Source: Anderseniella sp963787895 (lineage in GTDB: Bacteria > Pseudomonadota > Alphaproteobacteria > Rhizobiales > Aestuariivirgaceae). Taken from it: a stretch of 64,000 nucleotides of DNA. A program made the position numbers and the translations under genes. This document shows, piece after piece, positions 56,991 to 64,000 of the stretch. The stretch spans positions 59,792-123,791 of the forward strand of contig CAWBEX010000003.1 in assembly GCA_963787895.1 (NCBI GenBank). The letters run 5' to 3'. How positions within the stretch are numbered: the stretch's first letter is position 1; every line of letters begins with the position of its first letter. Below the pieces are notes generated by a model. It searched no databases and was not told the origin of the DNA. It was given only the letters and a program-made list of their open reading frames with translations.

Positions 56991-57298
56991 AAAGGGGCTT
57001 GCCAAGCGCAAAGCCACACTTGGAGCTGACTATGTTGAGAAGAACCTCGCGGCCGCGGATGACTTGACGCCGCCGTTTCAAGAAGCCACGACGGCCTGGT
57101 GCTGGGGTTTGGGATGGGGGATGAAACGATTGATGCCAAGACCCGCTCCATGATGAACCTCGCCATGAACGGTGCGACCGGCAAGATGCATGAGTGGGAA
57201 ACCCACTGCAGCGGCACCTTGACCAATGGTGTCAGCAAGGAGGAAATCCGCGCCATCATTCATGTTGTTGGCATATATAGCGGCATTCCGCAGGCGCT
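56971..57298 (+). pseudogene. Carboxymuconolactone decarboxylase/AhpD-family protein, frameshifted and cut by IS
   Basis: The gene starts at ATG 56971 inside the end of the Rieske gene. It reads FEKGLAKRKATLGADYVEKNL to TTAWCWG, then a run of G appears one base short near 57100 and the frame moves to GDETIDAKTRSMMNLAMNGA and GVSKEEIRAIIHVVGIYSGIPQAL. The usual last 20-30 residues are replaced by the IS6-type end at 57299, so the gene is truncated whatever the cause of the frameshift. The family holds decarboxylases and peroxidase-like proteins. Confidence 0.75.
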
Positions 57299-57668
57299 GG
57301 CATTGTCAGAGTAATCAGACACGGATGCAATTAGGCTTGGTGCGTTATCTTTTGTAAAGCACAAATCAACCGCCACTCGCCAAGAGCAGCGGCGCGGTTC
57401 AGTTTGAAATTGGCGCGATTATTTAGATGGCGCTCCTGGTTGAAGTGGTTATAGATAGCGGAGTGTATGGCGGCGAATTTCTGTAAACGTCGCATCCGTC
57501 TGAAGCGGAGCATGGCCCGTTCCCGTCGTAGAAACGGCTGGTGGGAATTTTCCGCCCTGTTGTTTGACCAGCGGTCCGTTCCCTGTCTGTCGGTATTGCC
57601 AATGACTTTCATTGCCGAACCATAGGAGCGGAGTTTGTCCGTCACAATTACATGCGGTGGAGCATGCC
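57299..57668 (-). mobile_element. IS6-family element, copy 2, truncated remnant
   Basis: This 370-bp piece starts with the same end GGCATTGTCAGAGTAA as copy 1 and follows it closely up to gtggagcatgcc at 57668, where the match stops. It encodes the C-terminal half of the transposase (VTDKLRSYGSAMKVIGNTD...RWSNNRAENSHQPFLRRER..., on the minus strand at 57331-57645), including the catalytic Glu region that copy 1 has lost. The N-terminal half and the second inverted repeat are missing. Confidence 0.85.
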
Positions 57669-58004
57669 CTTGTTACTGACCATCTTGAGCAATTAGATGC
57701 TGAAATGGTGGATGTGCTAACAATGCAAATCGAACAAGATAAGTGTTTGGGGTAGAATTCACCTCATTAACAACACCTGATTTGCCGCTGGCATCCCGCA
57801 GCCACGTGACCTCATCAAACTCGCCAATTACGAAATGTTTGTGCGGCTGATGATTGATGGTGTGCCGTCGAAGCCATTTTCGGCCCGTTCCTTGCCACCG
57901 CCAACGGTGCGACTAGCTGCCTAAGTCCGCTCACTAATGGTGATTAAAGAGACTAGAACGAGACTAACGGGTAGGGTGTGTAGTGTTTAAGTTATTGAAA
58001 TTAT
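57669..58004. other. Unrelated coding scraps between IS remnant and tRNA-Arg
   Basis: No intact gene. On the plus strand one piece reads LVTDHLEQLDAEMVDVLTMQ before a stop near 57756. A second, at about 57780-57924, reads GIPQPRDLIKLANYEMFVRL then MIDGVPSKPFSARSLPPP to a stop at TAA. These look like C-terminal ends of larger proteins; the second vaguely recalls the tail of conjugation ATPases, which I cannot confirm. They may be what is left of the integrating element. Confidence 0.45.
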
Positions 58005-58081
58005 TGGTGATCCCGACTGGATTCGAACCAGTGACCCCCAGATTAGGAATCTGGTGCTCTATCCTGCTGAGCTACGGGACC
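58005..58081 (-). tRNA. tRNA-Arg (anticodon CCT)
   Basis: On the minus strand a full cloverleaf reads GGTCCCGTAGCTCAGCAGGA at the 5' end, anticodon stem-loop CCAGATTCCTAATCTGG with CCT, T arm GGTTCGAATCC and an encoded CCA. The acceptor stem pairs with one G-T wobble. It is 77 nt. Its 3' half is repeated at 46936-46985. Confidence 0.95.
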
Positions 58082-58229
58082 CTGTGCAGTGCCTTGCAGC
58101 GGTTATAGGGGATTGGTCTTGACGGCTCAAACCCCAATTCGCTGATGCCGGTCATGAAAAACCCGCCGCAGGTGCAAACCGTGCGGCGGGCTCGATTGGT
58201 ACTGGTCACCTGGTATGGCGACAGGCCGG

Positions 58230-58799
58230 TCAGGCGGCCTTTTCTTCAGCGCTGGTTGCGTCAGACTTGCTGCCGCGATGCGATGATTTTTCCAGCAGCG
58301 TTTCGATTTCGCTGACGGCACCGGCATCATCCAGCTTCTTCACGCAGGCAATTTCGCGCGCCATACGGTCCAGCGCAGACTCGTACAACTGGCGTTCAGA
58401 GTAGGACTGCTCAGGCTGGCGGTCCGAGCGGTAGAGGTCACGGACAACCTCGGCAACGGAAATCAGGTCGCCAGAATTGATCTTGGCTTCGTATTCCTGT
58501 GCCCGACGAGACCACATGGTGCGCTTGACCTTGGCTTTGCCGGTCAGCACCTTCATGGCATCTTCGGCCATGGGCTTGTCCGACAACTTGCGCATGCCGA
58601 TGCTGTCACACTTGTTCAGCGGCACACGCAGGCGCATCTTGTCTTTTTCGAAGTCGATGACAAAAAGCTCAAGCTTCGCCCCGGCGATTTCCTGCTCTTC
58701 AAGGTCGACGATCTTGCCCACGCCATGTGCCGGGTAGACCACGAATTCATTGACCTTGTACTTGAGCTTTCTGGATGCAGTTTTCTTTTCAGTGGCCAT
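58230..58799 (-). CDS. carD: CarD/CdnL-family RNA polymerase-binding regulator
   Basis: A 189-residue protein with the N-terminal RNAP-interacting domain (YKVNEFVVYPAHGVGKIVDLEEQEIAGAKLELFVI) and a helical C-domain (VAEVVRDLYRSDRQPEQSYSERQLYESA). CarD-type proteins stabilise the open promoter complex. ATG 58799 is preceded by AAGGGAAAAAG; earlier in-frame codons are too far upstream. Downstream end carries an Ala/Glu-rich tail. Confidence 0.92.
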   Translation of the reverse strand: MATEKKTASRKLKYKVNEFVVYPAHGVGKIVDLEEQEIAGAKLELFVIDFEKDKMRLRVPLNKCDSIGMRKLSDKPMAEDAMKVLTGKAKVKRTMWSRRAQEYEAKINSGDLISVAEVVRDLYRSDRQPEQSYSERQLYESALDRMAREIACVKKLDDAGAVSEIETLLEKSSHRGSKSDATSAEEKAA

Positions 58800-59269
58800 T
58801 TTGCTTTTTCCCTTGCACACACCTGTTAACCTCACCGTCACTCGCAAGCTGATTTCGCCGCATTCTGACTGGCATATTGACGGCCAGTCAGCTAGCTCCC
58901 CAAGGAAGCCTTGCTGCCACATAAGGTAGCTTCATGCTCTGCTGATGGCCAGTTGCCGGGAGGCGGGCTGAATATGCAATCTCAGGGTTTAACCTTGTCG
59001 GGCTCAATGAGCGCGCTGTCAGGTTTGGTAAATTGCAGTCTTCCGTGTCTCGTACTGGATCAGGCGAAAAAAATTCCGAGCCTTTCGGTCCCGGGTTGTT
59101 CAAGCTTTGCGTTCGACGTTATTGCATTAAAGTGCTTATAGCACATTTTTACGCCTTGTTAAAGCCTGTTAACGCGTCAAACCGCCCGAAAGCAGTCGCC
59201 TTCGGGTAAAGTATGAATGAATGGTTAACCTGCCGGGTGCGCTTTGTGCGGGTTTTCCGCCGCTGCCGG
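58800..59269. other. Intergenic region between fdxA and carD
   Basis: No supported gene in 470 bases. It contains several GTTAAC/TTAAC words and a hairpin CCCGAA...TTCGGG at about 59186-59207, beyond the fdxA stop, without a T run on either strand. The carD promoter must lie at its left part. Confidence 0.45.
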
Positions 59270-59608
59270 TCAGTCGCCTTCGCCGGGTTCCTCGGAGAAA
59301 TATTTCTCGAGTTTACCTTCTTCGCCGTCATATTTTTCCGCGTCAGCCGCGTGATCACGCTTTTGGGTGATGTTTGGCCATATGTCGGCAAACTTGGTGT
59401 TCAGCTCCAGCCAACTCTCAAGGCCTGGCTCGGTATCAGGCTTGATGGCCTCTGCCGGGCACTCGGGTTCGCACACCCCGCAGTCGATGCATTCGTCCGG
59501 ATGGATGACGAGCATATTCTCGCCCTCATAGAAGCAATCCACGGGACACACTTCCACACAGTCCATGTATTTGCACTTGATGCAGTTATCTATGACGATA
59601 TAGGTCAT
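59270..59608 (-). CDS. fdxA: Seven-iron ferredoxin FdxA
   Basis: A 112-residue ferredoxin with two cluster sets: CIKCKYMDCVEVCPVDC at residues 9-25 for the [3Fe-4S]/[4Fe-4S] pair and CIDCGVCEPECP around 40-50. PVDCFYEGENMLVIHPDEC is diagnostic of the FdxA type. ATG 59608 (MTYIVIDNC) is the standard start. Followed to the left by carD and preceded by the S4 protein. Confidence 0.95.
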   Translation of the reverse strand: MTYIVIDNCIKCKYMDCVEVCPVDCFYEGENMLVIHPDECIDCGVCEPECPAEAIKPDTEPGLESWLELNTKFADIWPNITQKRDHAADAEKYDGEEGKLEKYFSEEPGEGD

Positions 59609-59704
59609 GCTCTCAGGCTCTCGAAACGTTGCCAACAATGGGTGTTTGCTGACGGGTGAACTCGCATTTTCTCAAGTCATCGTCAAGCATGCATGCGTAC
59701 CGGT

Positions 59705-60019
59705 TCAATGCTGGTCTGCCAGTTGCTCAACGCAGGATCGTTCTGCATCCGGCGAGCAGTACAATAGACGGGCTTCCGGGGCTGGCCCGCGCCGCTCGCC
59801 AATGGCCAGCACGCGCACTGCATTAATGCGGTCATGCGACATGAAACTCACGATGTCTCCGGGGGTTACGGTTTGTGACGGTTTTGTCAGCTTGATGTGA
59901 TTGACGCGAACCTTTCCACCGATCACCATGCGCTGGGCCAACGCACGGGACTTCACAAACCTGGCAAACCAGAGCCAGCGGTCGATGCGCTGCGTCTGCC
60001 TTTCTGGTTCGTTGGCCAT
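59705..60019 (-). CDS. S4-domain RNA-binding protein (Hsp15-like)
   Basis: A 104-residue protein with an S4 fold: QRIDRWLWFARFVKSRALAQRMVIGGKVRVNHI followed by KPSQTVTPGDIVSF. Hsp15-type proteins bind 50S subunits carrying stalled nascent chains. It starts two bases after the stop of the helicase gene and is probably in its operon. Confidence 0.9.
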   Translation of the reverse strand: MANEPERQTQRIDRWLWFARFVKSRALAQRMVIGGKVRVNHIKLTKPSQTVTPGDIVSFMSHDRINAVRVLAIGERRGPAPEARLLYCSPDAERSCVEQLADQH

Positions 60020-60021
60020 GG

Positions 60022-62934
60022 CTACTTCTTTGCCAGATCCTGCTTTAGCTGACCAAGCACTGCAAACGGGCTATTGGGGTCGGCCTGTTTTTCACGGCGG
60101 GGCGGCTTCATATCGCGGCCAGTCGCCTGCTTTTTCGGAAAACGGTCGTGAGGTTTTCTGTCTTTCGGCCTGCCGCCGCGGGTTTTCGCGCGGTTTGCGG
60201 TCTGCGGTTTGTGCTGCCGGAACGGGCCAGAGTCCTTTGGCCACCATACCTCGATCATTTCAGGCTCAACATTGGCAGTACTTGTTTCATCCGGCTGCGG
60301 CGCAGCAGCCATTGCTGTTTCAGCAACTTCTCTGGAGACGGCAGTATTGTCTGGTTTGCTGTACTGGCCACCGGCAGGATCGTGCGAGCTGCCTGAGCCT
60401 TCAGTGCCGCTGTCGACTTGTGCACTTACGGGTGTCCGGCAACATCAGCGTTGTCTTGCGTATTGGTGTTCTGCAGGCTGGCGGTGCAGGCTTCGCCGGG
60501 GCAGGGCGCGTTTGCGCCGAGAAGCCGCGTGATTTCAGGATCGAGGAGAATTCTTCGCCTGAACAGCCGACCAGGGACATCATGTCCGGCACAATGGTGA
60601 AACCGCCGCCATCGATGGAGCCTTCAGGGCGTTCCTCGCCTTCGCGGCTTTGCTTCCAGAAAACCCTGGTGCGGATCATGTCTGCCAACCTTTCGAGCAT
60701 GTCGACGCGCACGGCGCGCGAGCCGCAGGGGCGAAAACCAACGATCTGATAAAAGCCCTCTGGCGCACTGGTGTTCAACGGTACGGATGTCAGGCCCTGC
60801 TGGGGCAACAGATCGGGAAGTGCGGAGGCATCCAGCTTGCGCTTTTTCTGCATCAAACAGTGCCCATAGCAACAGGCGCAGAGTTGTGGGCGCGGGCTTG
60901 AGAATTGCGGGTACGAAAATGTCGGGAACACACCAACCGGACGCCATGTTTGCGTAACAGTGCTCGTTCGTCCTGCCCAAGTGACTTGACCTCTTCGGCA
61001 ACCTGTTCACGGGGCAGCACTCCAAGGTGCTCGATGATCTGGAACGCGATGCCTCGCGCTATGCCGGTTATGTCATCTGCATCTGACAGTGAGACAAGCG
61101 GCTCCAGAAGTGCTGCGATTTGGCGTGACACGAACTTGCCAAGCCGCATCTGAATGGCCTCGCGGTCTGGCCCACTCAATTGTTCATCAGCGAGAACATC
61201 GACGCGGGGCTTGAGCAGGTTGGCGCTGCCGGAAAGCCTGCCGACCGGGTGCGACATCCAGATGATCTCGCCAGCCGCATTGGAACTCAGATCCGGGTCA
61301 GGGGCAGCAATCAATGACTGGGCCCGCCCGACAAGGGCCTGGGCCACGGCGGGCATCGGCCAGCGGATATCAGAACTTTTGAGTGCTCACCGCCATCAGC
61401 ATTGGCACAAAGCGCAATCCCTCGATCTGTCCTGCATGCTCGCCTTCTACCTGAACCGCACCATTGCTATCAACACTCGACATCAGTTCTTCCCTTTCGC
61501 GCAGCCGTTTCATCAATACGCTGGTGCGCTTGTCGATAAAACGCTGTGTCAGCCTTTCATGCAAGGCATCTGACAGCCTGTCTTCCAATGCCCTTGTGCG
61601 CTCTTGCCAGTGAACAGGGTCTTCCAGCCAGTCCGGCCGGTTCGCCACGAACGTCCAGGTGCGCACATGGGCAATGCGATTGGACAAGGTGTCTATATCG
61701 CCATTGGTGTTGTCGCAATACGCCAACTGGCGGGCAAACCATTGCGTATCAATGCGGCCAGCATCTGACACAAAGCGGAAAATGTTGCCGACCAGGTTGG
61801 CGTGTCCGAGCCAGTGATGTTACGGTAGTCGGGCAACTGACAGGTTTCCCACAGCAGCTCAACATGTGCCCATGATGTCGCGCGTTCCATGGTGGTGGTC
61901 TCACGCGCCAGAAGTGTAAGCGTTTCAATGTCTGCACCGGGCCGTGCCCGCGGTAAGTCCCTGCCTGTTCGGCAGTGCACTCAGCGATGCCAGCAACCTG
62001 TCGATTGAACCGAAGTTCAGGTTTCGATTGCGCCATTGCAATACCTTGATGGACTCAAACCTGTGATCCTCGAGTTGCTCGATTGTTTCTGCCGATGGAG
62101 GCACCGCGTCTGCAGTTAACCCAAACGTGCCGTCGTTCATGTACCTGCCGGCCCGTCCGGCAATCTGGCCGAGCTCGGCCGGGGTCAGGTTGCGGAACTG
62201 AAAACCGTCGAATTTGCGCGTTGCGGCAAATGCGACGTGGTCAATGTCCATATTAAGCCCCATGCCTATAGCATCGGTTGCAACGATGTGATCCACGTCA
62301 CCCGACTGGTACAATTCAACCTGTGCGTTTCGCGTCCGCGGGCTAAGTGAACCCATTACAACTGCCGCACCGCCGCGTTGGCGCCTTATCAGTTCCGCGA
62401 CCGAGTACACCATGTTTGCGGAAAAGGCGCAGATTGCCGTGCGCTTGGGCAGGCGGGTCATATTCTTGGTCCGGCGAAAGATGACTTGGAGAACCGGGGC
62501 CGGGATACAAAGACTGGGTTCGGGAACAAGCTGTTCAAGCAGTGGCTTTATGGTGGCTGCGCCGAGCGACGTGGTTTCGTTCAACCCTCTGGCGTGCAGC
62601 AGCCTGTCAGTGAACACGTGACCGCGTTCGCTGTCTGCTGCCAGTTAAATCTCATCAATGGCGAGGAACGACACCGGGATGTCCAGCGGCATGGCTTCAA
62701 CGGTACATACCCAGTAACGCGGCGAAGCGGGGATGAGTTTTCCTCTCCGGTTACCAGAGCGACCGACATCTGTCCGGTGCGTGCAACAACACGGTCATAG
62801 ATTTCGCGTGCCAGCAATCGGAGCGGCAGGCCGATCATGCCGTTCGGATGGCCTAGCATCCTTTCAACAGCATGATGGGTCTTGCCGGTATTGGTAGGGC
62901 CGAGAAGGGCCGTCACATTGTTTCGGGGGTGCAT
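60022..62934 (-). pseudogene. SUV3/MgpS-like DExH helicase, multiply frameshifted in this sequence
   Basis: Read across several frames this is one helicase of about 970 residues. It starts MHPRNNVTALLGPTNTGKTHHAVERML (Walker A), continues GLPLRLLAREIYDRV, a DEIQ-type Walker B (AIDEIQLA near 62650), VVMGSLSPRTRNAQVELYQ, DAIGMGLNMDIDHV and LGQIAGRAGRYMNDGTFG (motif VI). The frame breaks near 62710-62750, 61960, 61770, 61360, about 60900 and 60350. The C-terminal part (LMQKKRKLDASALPDLLPQQ, SPFAVLGQLKQDLAKK) ends at 60022. Since S4, fdxA and carD next to it are intact, the breaks look like sequence errors in an essential-type locus. Confidence 0.75.
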
Positions 62935-63125
62935 GGCGCGTATCAGGAACCTGCTGGCTGGAGGTGCAACATGGTCATCCTTTTGCAAGTTGTGCAACCT
63001 CGCCAAGTGCTGCAGCAAAAGATTCAAACAGGAACAAGCCATGTCCGAAATCATAAATCAGCTACGATTCACCTTGTGTTCGCATGGCAGATGTTGTGTG
63101 CACTGCATACACACACAATTTTTGT

Positions 63126-63973
63126 CTATTTGCTGGCCAGTGAGTTTGAGTTGAATGGTTTGCCGTTGATGGTTGCCTTGTTGATGTAGGCGACGAATTC
63201 CTTGCCTTTCAATTTGCCGGTCACGGCCACGAGCACGTGCATGTTGCGGCCCAGTGAATTGGACTGGACTGGTGCAAACCACACATTGAAACGAGGCGGG
63301 TCCTTGCGGTACTTGGCTTCGGTCTTTGCCGACAAGGCAATTGAGGAGTAGGTCATGCTGCAAACGACTGCGGGACCGCGATAGACCCCACCATCTTTTT
63401 TGCCAAACGTGTCATCCTTGATCTTGGTCAGGGCAAGCTGGAATACTTCCTTGCCATTGTAGACCCGGTAACTTTCGGAGCGCGGCTCACAGGTGACGTA
63501 CAGGTCGACTATGGCGGCAAGTGTGTCGCGTGCACCCTTTGCGGCTTCCGCAGCCAGCTTGGTTTCCGTTCACCGTCCACTTCCGGACTTCACTTCGAAG
63601 AGACCGGCTTCATGCCATTGAAGGCCACTTCAGTCTGCGCCTTCCGTCCCCTTTTCCTGGACCGACATGGAGGCTGAACTCGGATCCTTTTCGCAGTAGA
63701 CACCGGATGAAGTCATGTCCATCTTGAGGTCAACAACAAGCGAAGCCAGGCCCTTTGGCCGCAGTTTGGCCTTGGCGCTGAATAGATCGCTGCCAAATTA
63801 CTGCGGAGTAGTTCAGCGCAAAAGCACGCATTCCCCTTGTGTACAGGTCATATTGGGCGCAGTTACCGTGTCCGCTGCGCTGGCGGCAGAGCTGCCACCG
63901 GTCATGACTGCCGGTGTGGCTGTCGATGCAATGCCTGCTGCGCATGCCGTGTTCCGATCACTGTGTTACGCAT
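63126..63973 (-). pseudogene. Exported protein of unknown function, several frameshifts
   Basis: Starting at ATG 63973, pieces in different frames give a signal-peptide-like Ala-rich region (ACAAGIASTATPAVMTGGSS), MTCTQGECVLL, SDLFSAKAKLRPKGLASLVV, DMTSSGVYCEKDPSSASMSV, DTLAAIVDLYVTCEPRSESY, and an intact C-terminus (SIALSAKTEAKYRKDPPRFN to NGKPFNSNSLASK). Breaks lie near 63950, 63820, 63655, 63600 and 63570. The repeated Cys residues and Lys-rich strands suggest a periplasmic beta-rich protein of about 270 residues. No family recognised. Confidence 0.55.
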
Positions 63974-64000
63974 GTTGAAGTCGTCCCTTGAACCTTGATG

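Larger units (their letters stand above)
46936..58081. mobile_element. Genomic island at tRNA-Arg(CCT), about 11 kb
   Basis: The 50 bases 46936-46985 repeat 58005-58054, the 3' half of the intact tRNA-Arg at the right, with one mismatch. Both are on the same strand, which is the layout left when an integrase inserts an element at the 3' end of a tRNA gene: intact tRNA at one end, displaced 3' copy at the other. Cargo is catabolic, with two defective IS6-type copies just inside the ends and an unrelated coding scrap near the tRNA. No integrase is present, so the island is probably old or immobile. Duplication of the tRNA by other recombination is the alternative. Confidence 0.65.

Noticed and set aside
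46985..57668. A simple IS6 composite transposon as the sole explanation of the 11-kb insert
   Set aside because: Copy 2 has one end only, and the tRNA direct repeats outside both copies explain the outer borders better.
59186..59208. Hairpin CCCGAA...TTCGGG as a terminator for fdxA
   Set aside because: Stem is short and no T run follows on either strand, so it is not listed as a terminator.
60853..61771. Separate small proteins at 60853-61356 and 61370-61771
   Set aside because: They are consecutive pieces of the frameshifted helicase, in the right order and orientation, without own start signals.
1..64000. CRISPR arrays, rRNA genes, phage structural genes or toxin-antitoxin pairs
   Set aside because: No regularly spaced repeats, no rRNA-like stretches and no recognisable phage or toxin-antitoxin proteins were seen on either strand.

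Overview
The window looks like chromosomal DNA of an alphaproteobacterium, probably of the Hyphomicrobiales (Rhizobiales). Supporting signs are the neighbouring set SUV3-like helicase, S4 RNA-binding protein, seven-iron ferredoxin FdxA and CarD near the right end; ispA, mtgA and rpmF close together; and a malonate locus laid out like the rhizobial matPQMAB/matR genes. Many catabolic genes for osmolytes, amino acids and sulfonates suggest a marine or saline heterotroph, but this is inference.

Left part (1-10250), amino acid and osmolyte catabolism. A leftward operon carries a D-arginine dehydrogenase-like flavoenzyme, a thiamine-diphosphate 2-ketoarginine decarboxylase-like enzyme, a HAD phosphatase and the start of an aconitase X. 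Ectoine hydrolase (doeA) is divergent. An acyl-CoA synthetase/VOC pair, a guanidino-acid ureohydrolase, a TerB-like protein and an EutA-like isomerase follow. Dehydrogenase, decarboxylase and ureohydrolase together outline a route from D-arginine towards GABA and urea.

Middle part (10400-31300), mostly housekeeping: ispG, ispA, mtgA, a SulP transporter with a universal stress protein, a flavoprotein/HpaI-aldolase pair, rpmF with a clear terminator, a GNAT/JmjC-like pair, two cytochromes, an acyl-CoA synthetase, a sigma-54 regulator with a degenerate receiver domain, a LOG protein, an EamA exporter and a beta-CASP nuclease.

Transport and catabolic operons (31300-46900). The malonate set is a TRAP transporter, malonyl-CoA decarboxylase and malonyl-CoA synthetase, divergent from a GntR regulator with a perfect 18-bp palindrome between them. 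After a gamma-glutamyltransferase gene, a LacI-type regulator with a consensus operator diverges from tctABC plus sauS-like and sauT-like genes. This is best read as a sulfoacetate operon served by a tripartite tricarboxylate-type transporter.

Island (46936-58081). A 50-bp partial copy of the 3' half of tRNA-Arg(CCT) lies at the left and the intact tRNA at the right, with about 11 kb between them. The cargo is an aminotransferase, two enolase-superfamily enzymes, an alcohol dehydrogenase-like enzyme, a DMGDH-like flavoprotein, an RpiR regulator, a Rieske oxygenase and a CMD-family gene cut by an IS. Two defective IS6-type copies and a scrap of unrelated coding DNA sit just inside the ends. 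No integrase is visible.

Right end (58200-64000): carD, fdxA, the S4 protein, a helicase and an exported protein. Reading frames are broken at many places in the window, most densely from about 49.7 kb to the right edge (ALS-like, ureohydrolase, GGT, both enolases, RpiR, Rieske, CMD, helicase, last gene). Because housekeeping genes are hit too, uncorrected indel errors in the assembly are a likelier cause than biological decay.
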